From: Lates calcarifer
Lineage: Eukaryota; Chordata; Actinopteri; Centropomidae
Direction of reading: 5' to 3'
Length of the DNA: 64,000 nucleotides
Assembly (NCBI RefSeq): GCF_001640805.2
Contig: NC_066833.1
Location: 17,352,136-17,416,135, forward strand
A model generated the notes under the pieces. That model saw only the letters and a list, made by a program, of their open reading frames with translations. It was not told the origin of the DNA and made no database searches. A program made the position numbers and the translations under genes. The first letter of the stretch is position 1. Each line of letters begins with the position of its first letter. This document shows positions 1 to 11,128 of the stretch, in pieces.

Positions 1-1040
1 GAGTTGTATTGGTTTGTTGGACTTTGCCTCATCCCCTTTTTTTGCCGTGCGTGTTTGATTGATCAGTTAAACTGAGGTTTCGTCCATTCATTCCATAAAC
101 AGGGCAGTGCCATCACCTAGTTTTAAATCGGCAGACTCTGTTAGTCTTCCTAGGAGCTGCAGTGGTACTATCTATTTCCTCAGCGTACCTACAGCTTTAA
201 TTGCACTTCAAGTATAAATGCCTTTTACTATAAACAAAGTAGCCATAAAACAGTAGCACGAGACCTACAGTATTTTGCAGGTATGCACCGTACTATCTGG
301 GACATAGAGGTCCACCTGAAGTCTCACAGCTTGGACTCTGGAGTTGGTCATGCAGTGTAAGATTTGCCTGGCTGTATCTTCCATTTGGACTTGTGAGAAG
401 TTTGTCAGGTGTACAGTAAATGCATATAAATGTAGACTTCTCACACAATAGATGACACTGCTCTCAGATGTACATATTAACATAAAGCCAGGAGGTTTCA
501 GAGACCAGCGGCACTGCTACTACTTCTGACTGTAGTTTAAAAGGAATGTGCATGATAGTATTACATTATAAAGCCTATTGGTTAGCCTGAGCAGTATGTG
601 TTGTAGCATACTTCTACAGGACTGGAGGAATGTTGATTCCTGAACAGAGCTGAAGCAACCTTAGAGTATTTGTGATGAATGGGATGAATAGTATCAGCTT
701 TAAAATGTTAGATCAAATGTTTTTGTTATGATTTTCTTTTTTTTAAACCCCCTCTGGCATTAAAATGCACATGCAGCAATACTTAAATAGACAAATGAGA
801 AAAAGATAAAAAAAACTCTTTCATTCCTTCCCATAATAATATGTGTATGAAACTGACTCATTGTACTTCTCAGAAGAGAGATCAATCTTAGGGAGTCAGA
901 TGATATATTCTTTTTGCTACAGGGCATACGTGGCACAAGGCAAGTTAAAGGAGCAGTTATGGGAAACACATTTATTCGCTTTCTAGCTGAGTTAGATGGG
1001 AAGAAATTAATACCATTTTTATCTGTCCATTAAATATATA

Positions 1041-1252
1041 CTCAGTGACCACTTAATTAGGTACACCTGTACAATCCCATACAATCCAAAACAACTGTTT
1101 TGAATTGGTATTGGTATTGAATTCACACATATCTGATCATGTCACCAGAACCTGAACATTATGAGTTTTGTTAAGTCACGTTATGACACAGCTGTTGTAT
1201 TGAGCTGCGTTAGATTGTACAGGTGTACCTTATAAAGTGGTGACTCACTGTT
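1041..1252. mobile_element. Short MITE-like element with terminal inverted repeats
   Basis: The left arm, about 1043-1077, and the right arm, about 1213-1250, are inverted copies of each other. Both contain the core GGTACACCTGTACAATC and differ by only a few changes and a small indel. The interior of about 135 bp has no coding potential. This is the layout of a non-autonomous DNA transposon; the superfamily is not determined here. Confidence 0.75.
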
Positions 1253-1479
1253 ATGCTACTTTAGTGCAATGTCAACAGAATGAGAAGGACAGGAGAAACA
1301 CCCCTTTATTTCTGTGTGTTCATGCATTGTTCCAAGGTTGTAGTTATACCAGATCAGCAGCCTAAGTTAGTTTCTTTTCTTTTATTGCTACATATTTGTA
1401 GCAGTTTGTCATTAAATGAAACCAGATACAAACAAACCGTGTATAGCTCCTCACTAACCTGAACACAGCATTAGATTTC

Positions 1480-1885
1480 ACCCGATTAGTTAACAGTTAG
1501 CTTAGTGAAAAAATTAGAAACCGCTAGCCTGTGTAAAGGTAATAAAATTCTCACTAATTAAACTTGTTTGTTAAATCCACACAGAAACTGAAATGTAAAA
1601 ATGACAATTTGGCATCATACAGGGAGTTAGGCGTCTGACTTATTAGAGTTTCCACTAGTCGGCTTCAGAGACCATGAGTAAGTGTTGATAAGATGAGTTT
1701 TTTACTGCTGGACAGAGCAAGGCTAGCTGTTTCCACCTGTTTCCAGTGTTTGTGCTAAGCTAAGCTAATTGGCTACAGGCTGTAGCTTCATATTTACCAT
1801 AAAGACATGAGAATGGTTTGAGTCTTCCGATCTACCTCAGCAAAGCGGCAAATGAGCGTTTTCCCCAAAATCTCAAACTATTATT
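1480..1885. repeat. Old composite dispersed repeat, partly inverted
   Basis: The segment 1680-1880, read on the minus strand, shares its word order with the element at 8.13-8.61 kb: a TTTGGGGAAA-like edge, a GCTTTGCTGAGGTAGAT block, then CATTCTCATGTCTTTATGG and AGCTTAGCTTAGC. The part around 1545-1640 (TTGTTTGTTAAATCC and following) looks like the interior of the same family in the opposite orientation. I recognise this as a family repeated many times in teleost genomes. The copy is diverged and partly rearranged. Confidence 0.6.
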
Positions 1886-3359
1886 TTAACTCTTTCATTT
1901 TATCATTTAAACAAAACATTTCCTCCCAGTTTCTCTTTAAATACATTTGAAATTTTCTTTTCTGCTTGCGGAGTGGAGTACACAGTTGAATAAGTAAAAG
2001 TTAAATAAGTAGAAACCAAATCAAGAAAAGTTACCAGACTCAGTCATTTCCATACCTATCCTATATTTTCTGTTGTGTCATGCTCTCCTCTTCTATTTCT
2101 CTTCTGCTCCTCATTCACACCTCTCATGTGAAATGTGCCATGTAAGCCCTCCACCCCAACTGATTTAAACAATTCAATACAATTTGCACCTTTTTCATGG
2201 TCTAATATGACACTCTATCTTTTTATCTGTTGCACTTTGTAGAATTTTTTTTAATGGTACTTAACGAGGGTACAATATTGTGTTGCAGTTACGCCAGTTT
2301 TTATTTTATTTTCCACCCCCTTGTGTGTTGTATGGCAATAAAGCAGTGTGATCGCCAGGAGTCATTTCTTAGCACAAGTAGGCATATATTCTATTAAACT
2401 ATTTTTATAACCCAAAAGAGCAGTATTATGTAATAGAGGGAGTAAAGTTTGGTTCTGTGATGTGTTAAAAGTTTCAGTACACACTGGATAGCAATCACTT
2501 AAAATGTCAAATTTTCATTTTGTGTGACTTTGCTGACAGTTCATAGTCCAGTATACATGTTTGCTAATTCAAGGCCAGTGCTGTTGGATTTATTGGAAGT
2601 TGTCAAATGATTATTAAGGAAAAAATAAAAATCCAGTACAAATTTTACAAAGTTTTTTCCTTATTTGACCAAGTCATACATCTTAACATGAGCTTATCTG
2701 AAATTTGCTTGCCTGTGACAGTGTTTCAAATTTCCTGTGATTCAGAACGGTCTAAACATCAACCTACAGGGCCTCTAGGAAATATCACCTTTTTTGCTGG
2801 TTGTGATAGTTGAGTTTTCATTTAGATTACCTCGTGCACAGTAACCCATTACACTGAAATTAATAAGTTAAAGAGATGAATGTCTGAGATCTCTTCAACT
2901 TTTAGGGACAGAGGTGACAGTTAATAGAGCAAATACAGACACATTCTTAGCAACAGCAGAGTGCTGGAACTGAGACTATGATTCAGCCTCCAAGTTCAAC
3001 AACAAAGGAGCATAAAGCTAAACCAGACAACAAAAAGTAGAGCAGGAAAATGGCAGATTCCAGGAGGATTAACAAAGTTTTAACAGCTGTCCTAGGTATT
3101 TCTGTGAAGTGTTGTCTAAGAGTTGAATAACAAGAATAATTTTTGTATCTTGTCTTGCTGTCAACAATGCTGAGCTAACTGGCACACTGATAAAAATATC
3201 TCACCTCAAGGTCCGTTCAGTAGCTGTTCTGGAGCTCCATCAGCAGATGGAGTTTGCCGGTAGTCATGGAAATGTAGATGCTGAAATATCAATTTTTCCC
3301 TAAGCACTAATATGGACCTCTCTTCCATGTTGGCTTAGCAGCTGAGGTTCAGTGTTGCA

Positions 3360-3516
3360 TGGCTGCATCCAACAATCGTTTCATTATTAATTAATCTTCT
3401 GATTACTTACTCAATTTCTTAATTGAATTGTTCTGTTTATAAAATGTCTAAATAGTAGGGGGGAAAGTAATTGGATAAGTAAAGAAAACAGTAATTGACT
3501 AAATGCTGCAACGGCT
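3360..3516. repeat. Internally deleted copy of a GGCTGCAAC...GATTAAT repeat
   Basis: The copy starts with GGCTGCATCCAACAATCG and ends with ATTGACTAAATGCTGCAAC. This is a shortened version of the AT-rich, inverted-ended family also seen at 21.65, 27.24 and 57.87 kb. It is probably a hAT-like non-autonomous element; the class is recalled from teleost genomes, not computed. Confidence 0.6.
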
Positions 3517-4304
3517 GATTCTTGACCTTAAACACAGCTGTTGCTGGTAGCAGCGGGTGGCAGTCAAGACTGCTTGGAATTGAGTGATTTTCAAGCTCAC
3601 TGAGACGGAGTTAAAATGTGAAAAGTAGATTGCACGTAACCACACGTTAGTGTTGACATTCATTTTGGAAATGATTTCTGAGTGTCATATCAAACTGTGT
3701 CAGCAAATACCTCACAGCAAGTTTTATTTATACATCCAAAAACAAAAGATCAAATTTCTCACACTATATACAGATATTACATACAGTGTTTGTACACATA
3801 TTACATAATTTGTACACAAGAAAAATATACATAAAAATGTAAACCTTTGTATACAAAAAATACCTTAGACAAATTAAACAAGGACCAATAACAAAAGGTG
3901 ACTAGATTAGCTCATCCTATCTTTAAAAACAGTAATACAGTACATTCAATGAGTATAGGAATTTGTCAGCCATCTCTGAATTCAAGCAGTTACATGTGCC
4001 TACGAGCCCTGTTAATTTTGTTCTATGTGGTTGTCGGGAGAGTAAACTAGTGCAGCGACTAATCTCATGCTATGTGGATACAGCAGTATTGCCTTGCAAA
4101 CATTTTTCCAACCTGATCGTGACAAACACTGCAGTCACTGAGCAAGCCCAGTCGTCTCTGGGTGAAGCTACAGGTTTACACTTCATAACGTGTTTTCTCT
4201 TTGGAAGGGAGAGACAGAACTGGGCCTCCTCACAGCTGGGGTATGGGGTCTGGTGCAGGCTCAGAGCTGGTAATGATGGCAGCTGTTCGTTTAATGAGCG
4301 TCCG

Positions 4305-4309
<5 letters not shown>

Positions 4310-4335
<26 letters not shown>
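4310..4335. repeat. Poly(A) tract, about 26 bp
   Basis: An uninterrupted A run on plus, followed by a second A-rich patch to about 4360. It creates several spurious Lys-rich or Phe-rich open frames on both strands, which were not annotated. Confidence 0.95.
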
Positions 4336-6048
4336 CACGAAGGAAGAAAAAAAAAAAAGGAAAGACAGACACGGGATGTGAAACACCATCGGCCTTATCC
4401 ACTCCTGTGCAAATCTATGTTGAAAAAAACAACAATACCGTACGCTGATCTGTTTTTCTCCACAAAACGAAATGAAATGGCAATGCATATATTCCAATGT
4501 TTCATACCACCGAGAGGATCAAGCCAGTGACCGTAATCTAGTATTGATATTATAATACTCTCACACAAAAACGTCACTGCCCCATGCAATCTCAGACTTC
4601 TTCCTGGAGTTTAATAGCTATCAAAAAATATTCTCCATCAGAATATTATTTAAAAAAACAAAGTGACAGCATACACAGCATACAAACATTGATCCCTCCA
4701 ACTTCAAACAGAACTTGCAACCATTTTGATAGCCATTAAAAACAAGAGACTCATTCTACAAGACACAGGTTCCACTGAATACATTGCAAATAACAATTTC
4801 AATCCATTGCTACTCAATAATTCACCAACAAACCCCAAGATAGAGACTGCTACTCTATATACCTAATACTCAACAATGTCTGACAGATCTGTCAAATGTC
4901 TAATATAATATCTATCAAAAGCATGGTTGTACTGCTGTATGAGTCATTAACAGACAGGTGGCTGAGTCGTTGTCCTAAAATCAAATCCAGACCCCAGGTT
5001 TGCATCATTTAGCTTAAAATCACTTTATAACTGAGTAAAACAGACAGTGCTTTAGCTCAGATGTGCTCAACACACAAATTTATACCATCATATTACACCT
5101 AGCTAATGAGTAAAATATTAATTTCCAGTGCCAATTTACTGCCTTTTTAGGGTAGTGTGGCCATGATGTCGTATAGTGGGTTTCCTTGGAGTCCTGAAAT
5201 TGAATTTGCCTTTTATGAGACATGCATGTCACGAAAGACCATTGTATGTGTGGACCACAGAGCACCTTTGAGAGTAGACACTTAAAAGTCCCTGGATTAC
5301 TCCATCATCACCTTAACTATAACACTGAAACTCATTTATTAGCCTCACAAATACACTCTGTATGACCCGAGACGAGAAGTCAGGCTGACCTGATCACTGA
5401 TTTCTATACACTCTAGTTCTGAGTGAAGCTGTTGTATAAATAAAGAGTTTACAACAGGCATAGAAGGCCAGAACATATTCCTGATCAAGCCTGGATTCAG
5501 AAAGTGAAGCTACATGTAATGAGACCAATAAAATATCTTACATCTCTAAAGTTATGTTAATGTGTTTATTGCTTTAAGAAACTAGATTTACCTTCAAGTG
5601 TCTACCAGGTCACTCAGAGTCCCACAACCAATGGCGAGGTCAGAGATTTTTATGTCTGAGCAAACAAATAAATGAGCACATATATAGTATACACAATATA
5701 AAAACAGCTGTTTAAAAGTATTTTGGTAAATTCGTATGACTGTGAAATCTGACTCAGTAAGATTCTATATCATGATAACAGTTAAATAGCTTGAAACATA
5801 ATGGGTCACAAATATCACAACTTGTACTCTTGTTTTTCCAGAGGGTGACAGAAGCAGTGTAAGAAAAAGGTGGAAAATTAGAAAAAAAAAAGGACTACAA
5901 TGGCCATCTGAGCAAGGCAGGGTACAGTTGATCATTTTAAGACAGGACTTCAACTGGCAAAGCAAACAAAACTGACCACTGATTGAGGCTTCTATGAATT
6001 CTGAGCACAGATAATCTCTGCTAAGGTCCTTCCGCCAATTTTCACCCG

Positions 6049-6072
6049 TTTTTTTTTTTTTTTTTTTTTTTT
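6049..6072. repeat. Poly(T) tract, about 24 bp
   Basis: An uninterrupted T run on plus inside the probable ino80d 3'UTR, reading as poly(A) in the transcript sense. An internal A-run like this can cause oligo-dT mispriming. Confidence 0.95.
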
Positions 6073-6367
6073 CCATGACAAAATCTGACTGTAGCCCCCT
6101 GCTGACGAAACCACAAGGCATCAAACAAGTGGACTCACACTGGCTTAAAATCCTAGAGACTGTCTGACTGCAGAGCAAAACAACAAAAATAGAAAATATT
6201 GAGGAAAATCTGAGGTTGTGCAAATTCATTATCAAATAGTGCACTATTACCACATTGCACACATGTAGCAGATGAAGAGAGGGGTGGTCAGTCAGAAGCT
6301 AGTCGACTAGAATGTAAGTGACTGTGAGTCCACAGACCATCATGCAGCCGCTGCAGGTCGCCTGCTC

Positions 6368-9300
6368 TCATTTACTTTGCGTGAAGGGTGGTGTGGCGCT
6401 GTTGGCACTTGCAGCAGTGGCACTAACTATAGAGAAGCCAGCGGGGGGCGCTGTGGAGCTGTGGCTGGGCTGCACGTCTTTTGGGATGCCACTGTGGGAG
6501 GCCAATTGATGGCCAAAGGCCGCGCTGAACTGAGGGAGCTGTTGCTTGGGCTGTGTGGAGGTTAGAAGATCGTGTGAGGAGGATGGGAGGGAGGACGAGG
6601 GGGCAGGGGGAGTCGTTAAACCTGTCAAGCCACTCTGAGGCATCGCCGAGAGGGCAGCCATGGGCTGCAGTGTCACAGAGTGGGTGGTGGCTGGGGGAGT
6701 GGACAGGGAGGTGGATATGAGATGACTCTCTGATCCTATGAGATTGCCAAACTGAGTGGGGTCAGTGAGGGGAAGGGGGAGATTATTCCATGACGAGCGT
6801 GGGGGTCCTGGTACCCCACTGAGGGGAACTTCCAGCAGCAGAGGGGTGTCAGTCTGGAAGGAGCTGGCATGGGGAGACGATATGTGGTCACTGTACGGAG
6901 ATGGCACGTGCTCACTGCTGTAGTGGCTGCCTTGAGGAGATGACGTGGGTGCCTCCGTCTTGGCCAGGACATGGGACGTGTGTGTCCGGGAAAACGTTCG
7001 CTCTGTTATGGAGGTCTGAGTGAGCAGGGAGGTGGTGGAGGGGGCTATGGAGGAAGAAGATGAGGTCAAGCTGGAGCATGACGTTGGGGGCTGATTAGTG
7101 GGCTGAGATGGCGGAGAGGGGGGAAAGTGTCCCCCAGTGGACTGCAGTATATTTTCCTCCAGCTCAAGGCTGGTGAAGTTCTCTGTAGGGATGCGGCTGT
7201 TGAGAAGATCCCCCATGGTCCCTGGCTGGACCGGACTAGGGAACACAGTCATGGCTCGATGGTCCACTCCTTCAGATGGGGCCAGGTCTCCCATGGAGGT
7301 CAGGCACACCAAAGAGTCTGTGTAGGACCCCATAGCCTGCAATGCACGCACCAGCTCTTCAGCCTCCTCTGTGGTGGGCAGAAGCTCCCCATTCTTACCT
7401 ACACACACATAACACAACACTTATTAACACAGACCAGGGAGACATAGTAGTGCACAAGAATGAGCTGTAAGCAAACCTTCAAACAAGTCAAAGTCTGGCA
7501 GGTCATCAGTTAGTCTGGGTAACACATCAGAGAAATCCTCCTGGTTTAGCTCAAGGTCATTTGGAATGTCTGCCATTTCATTGGTGATATCGTCAGGAAG
7601 CTCCTCTGTGCTTAGGTCTGGCGTTGAAGGGCTCCTGCAAACAAAGAGGAGGTGATGCAAGCTTAAGAAAAAGACAACAAGCCACTGTTGTGAAAGAGCT
7701 CTCATGTTCAAACAACATGAGAGCCTGCAAATGAGGTTGTGCTCTTCTTGACCTTGGCCCTCCGCGTGCTAAATTTTTAACTCAACAGTGCAGAAAAAGC
7801 TGGTGTTAGCTCACCTTATGCTCGCCTGTGAGGGAATTGCTAGGCTTGTAGAAGGCATTCCCAGGTTCCCCTGTGGCAACGCTGGAGGGATGGGTTTCTG
7901 AGGCCTCCGCGGCCCTCTCCTCCTTTTCTTCTTGTGTTTTTTGGTGAGCGCCGGTGGTTTGGTCTTTTTACGTGGCTTTCGCTGTTGCTGCTGCTGGTGC
8001 TGGTGCTGCACTCGTCGGTTTCCATCCCCGCGCAGGAAGTTATCCTGTGTGGAATGTATGAAGGAGTATTGAGCCATTAAACCCATATGAAATCAAAAGG
8101 TCACTATAAATTAAATTAAATGTTCAACATTTTGGGAAATTATGCTAACTCTGCTTTCTTGTTTAGATGAGAGGATTGATACCACCCGTGTCTGTATAGT
8201 AAATAAGTAGTGTTAGCAGAAGCCAGCAGCCTATTAGCTTAGCTATTAGCTTACCTTCCAGAATCTTCTATTTCACAAATTAACACCTGGGATATTGTTA
8301 ATAAATAATAATCTAAATTTTAAAAAATGAAATAGAAATCGCAGTTTTAAAGGGGGTTATGTGTCAGACCATTTCGTGGTTAGGACCAGTCATTTTCTTG
8401 AGCCTCTGCTGGTTGCTCGATAACTGGATACAAGATACAAATAGTTAATTACTGAACTTCACAGGTTCTGGTGAACAGATTTTGTTACCTTTGGACACAG
8501 CCAGGTTATCCGTTTCCCCGTTTCCAGTCTTAAAGCTCAGCTAAGTTAACTGAGTGTATCAATCTTCTCATCTAACTCTCAGTAAGAAAGCAAGTAAGTA
8601 CATTTCCCAAAGTGATTAACTCTTCCTTAAACACTGCACTCACCATCTTTTTGGCATGCTCTTCACAAAGGGGGGTCTGGTGCGTGATATCAAACACAGG
8701 GATGGAGCACTGCTGACCATCTGCAAATTTGGCTGTGCAACTAGCAAAGAGCTGCTGGGATCGATTCAACAGAATGTCTACAGAAAACAATAAAGGAAAT
8801 AACACAATATAATGGGCAGAGGGCATGTGATCATGACACTCCGTCACACAGGGATACTGTACATCTCAGTAGGCAATTTTAAAAAGGCACGTAGAAGTTT
8901 AATTTGATTAAATCAAATTATAAGTTAGACTGTCGCAGCCACTGTGCTGCACCTCTAGCAACCACCTGAACACCTGAACACTCCGTGAAATGGGGCAAAG
9001 GATACGCTGAAAACAGTGTTGAGTGAAGGGCAGAGCTCTGTTGTTGCAGGCCTGGCCCTTTGTGCTGCCAGTGCAGGTCCCTGTATCCATGTTCTGCTGC
9101 TTTGCTGGAGCCACACTGTAAAGACATACAGCCCCAGGACTGAGCAAACAGCAACAAAACTGACAACACTCCACATTTGTCATGTCAAATAAGGAGATGA
9201 AGACTGCAAGATTTGCAAACAGTCATAAAAGCAACACACGTTGCTGGTTGGACCAACTTAAAATATTGGATGTAACCATATCTACTATGGAAATCACATA

Positions 9301-11128
9301 AACTGAATTACAAACTTACAGGTGGATGATGGAAGATTTGTGCCTGGCTTAACCAAGCTAGTATCTACTAACACATGGGTTTAAATCTTCCTGCGTTCAT
9401 ATTAAAGATGAACAAAACTGACTAATATGACATCAGTGAGAATACCTTGAAGAGCTTCGAGAGGCACCACTCAAGTCCTGGATCAGCTGCCCGGCACAGT
9501 CTGGGTTGTTACTGGCAGCATGCAGCAAGGCTTTGCGGAAGGCATAGTGATATCTCTTTTGGCGGATACTCGCCCTCTCCTGCCTGCACATGTGCTTGTA
9601 TTTCTCCTGCAGGTACGAGCAAAGCCTAAGTAGCCGCGTCCTCCGAGAAGAACTGCAGTCGTCTTCCAAGCTATGCAGAAAAGAATCGAAAGCAGTTGTG
9701 ATGAAAGATGTCAGGTCAAAGTCCATGCTATGCTAGGTAAAGTATAAGGATACCAACCCATTCTGTGGTCTCCAAGAGGTCTCAAAAGGAACAAATCTCT
9801 CTGCCTCTTCATCATCGTCATCATCGTCATCAGCACTGTCTTCTGACCAGTCCAATCCTGAAAGAGAACTTGTTAGAACAGCTCATCCATTTCCCTAGGA
9901 TTATTAGCTAAGTATCCCACACCTGGATTTACTGAGGAAGAATGGACAGAGTTTGAAAACTGGTGGTAAATGCATTTAAATCAAGTACCTAGATGTGGAA
10001 AGAGGTCTCTGTGCTCCCGCTGTCTCTTCGCACAGAGGTGCACCAGACGTTGCAACCTGGCCAAACAGCTGGCAGAAGGTGAAAAGGCAGTGGGGCGCAT
10101 GACAACCACATGCCGCTGATTGTTACTGCCACTGTCCTTGCAACTGACAGGCAAGTGAGTAGCAGTAAAAGGCATTTTCCTGCTGAGTGATGGCCCAGAA
10201 GGTTGCACTGGACTGGGTGCTGCATTAGCGGGCATCCCTGGAGGCAGAAAGTTGACCGTCTGAGGTGGTGGTGGATTGCATAATAAACCCTGCTGCTGTC
10301 CTTGGAAGATGAAGGAAGTCACGCTGGAGTGCTGGGGTGGCTGGAGAAGACCTGACTGCTGCCGTGGGAGATGAGCGTTGAGTGGCGAGGAGGGGTGGAC
10401 ACGCGAAATGGGGGAGGGACTAAAGTGCTCAGGAGGTGGCTGGAAGAGGTCCGTGTCATGGCAGAGTTTCTGGTTGAGCACCAGCCGACTCTGTAATTTC
10501 TTCTTGATGGCATTACCCTTCCGAGGAGTACCCACCTCCTCCCCGTCTGTGTCATCCTCGTAAAAGGCAAAAGGGTCCAGGAAGTTCCCCATCAGGGAGG
10601 GGTAACAGACGTGTACAGGGAGGAGATGGAGGAGGTTCATCTAGACCATTGGGAGCTTTCAGAGCTAGAGAGGGCACAGTTATGTTGAGTGCCACTGACT
10701 CCAGGTGAGCCCTTGAGCGCATTTCCTCCAAAGCATCGTGTTTCTTTTTCCGTTCCTTCTTGGGGATAAAGCCGAGAACCTGCAGATGACTGTTACAGTA
10801 CCTGGAAAACAAGTACACATCCTCAACACAGTATCCATGCTTGTAACATATGCTTCCTGCTCAGCATAGTAGAATCTGCCACATATACATATACACACAA
10901 TCATACACACCTGCGGTCCTCAGACTTTGGGATGGGATTGGTACACCGTTGGCTGTTGTACTTGGCCACATATTCACATTGCTTGAAGGGGGCTGTCTTA
11001 TCCTCCAGAACGTGCCGGATGCAGAAAGCATAGCCATTTAGTCTGCGCTGCTTGCAGAGCTTTGGGCTGTACGAGCACAACGGCTTATTGTCCACCTCTG
11101 AGAAGTGTATGTGTTTGCCTTCATACAT
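6368..11128 (-). CDS. ino80d: INO80 complex subunit D, nine coding exons, apparent frameshift in exon 2
   Basis: Nuclear subunit of the INO80 ATP-dependent chromatin remodeller. Coding exons on minus, 5' to 3': 11128-10911, 10801-9989, 9857-9758, 9670-9446, 9115-9006, 8777-8644, 8044-7815, 7634-7477, 7398-6368. The start MYEGKHIHFSEV and the first Cys/His-rich zinc-binding block (LCSYSPKLCKQRR ... CIRHVLE ... RYCNSHL) match the vertebrate protein. A second Cys/His block spans exons 5-6 (CTGSTKGQACNNRALPFTQHC ... FADGQQCS ... CEEHAKKM). Exon 3 encodes an Asp/Glu run. Exon 7 has a His/Gln run and a strongly basic segment (KKHKKKRRRGPRRPQKP), probably a nuclear localisation signal. The last exon is Ser/Pro/Thr-rich and ends near PKQQLPQFSAAFGHQL, as in the orthologue. 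All junctions keep phase. The exon lengths sum to 3019 nt, one more than a multiple of three, because of a +1 shift in exon 2 near 10.57-10.63 kb. Expected protein is about 1005 residues, close to the human length. Confidence 0.93.
8123..8616. mobile_element. MITE-like element with about 60 bp inverted ends in an ino80d intron
   Basis: The left end (about 8129-8181: ATTTTGGGAAATTATGC, then TTTCTTGTTTAGATGAGAGG and ATTGATACC) is repeated in inverted form at 8555-8614 (GTATCAATCTTCTCATCTAA, then CTTTCT-like sequence and ATTTCCCAAAGTG on plus). The interior carries AGCTTAGCTATTAGCTTA and GGGGGTTATGTGTCAGACC, words typical of a very abundant teleost repeat. It fills most of the intron between exons 6 and 7 and does not touch either splice site. 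Diverged copies lie at 1.48-1.88 kb and 54.17-54.31 kb. Confidence 0.75.

Larger units (their letters stand above)
1..3714. other. Intergenic stretch at the left edge
   Basis: No exon with convincing coding content was found on either strand; the open frames here are short and low-complexity. The region holds a small inverted-repeat element near 1.04-1.25 kb, an old composite repeat near 1.48-1.88 kb and a short copy of another dispersed repeat near 3.36-3.52 kb. A plus-strand AATAAA at 2337-2342 could end a transcript entering from the left, but nothing else supports that. Confidence 0.5.
3715..6367 (-). other. Probable 3'UTR of ino80d
   Basis: This is the transcribed-side flank directly after the ino80d stop codon. 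It is AT-rich, non-coding and free of recognisable dispersed repeats, unlike the DNA to its left. On the minus strand an AATAAA lies at 3723-3728 (TTTATT on plus) and is a reasonable polyadenylation signal, giving a 3'UTR near 2.6 kb. The mammalian gene also has a long 3'UTR. Two homopolymer tracts lie inside (4310-4335 and 6049-6072). The 3' end is inferred; no transcript evidence is available. Confidence 0.45.

Noticed and set aside
3963..4448. 161-codon plus-strand frame and overlapping frames around a poly(A) run
   Set aside because: Most of its distinct composition is Lys from the A-run; there is no splice context or family resemblance, and it lies in the presumed ino80d 3'UTR.
4201..4530. 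Possible processed pseudogene suggested by the A-run
   Set aside because: No coding-like sequence precedes the A-run on either strand and no flanking duplication was seen.
5765..6262. 165-codon minus-strand frame
   Set aside because: It crosses a poly(T)/poly(A) tract, has no recognisable domain and sits directly downstream of the ino80d stop. It is best read as 3'UTR.
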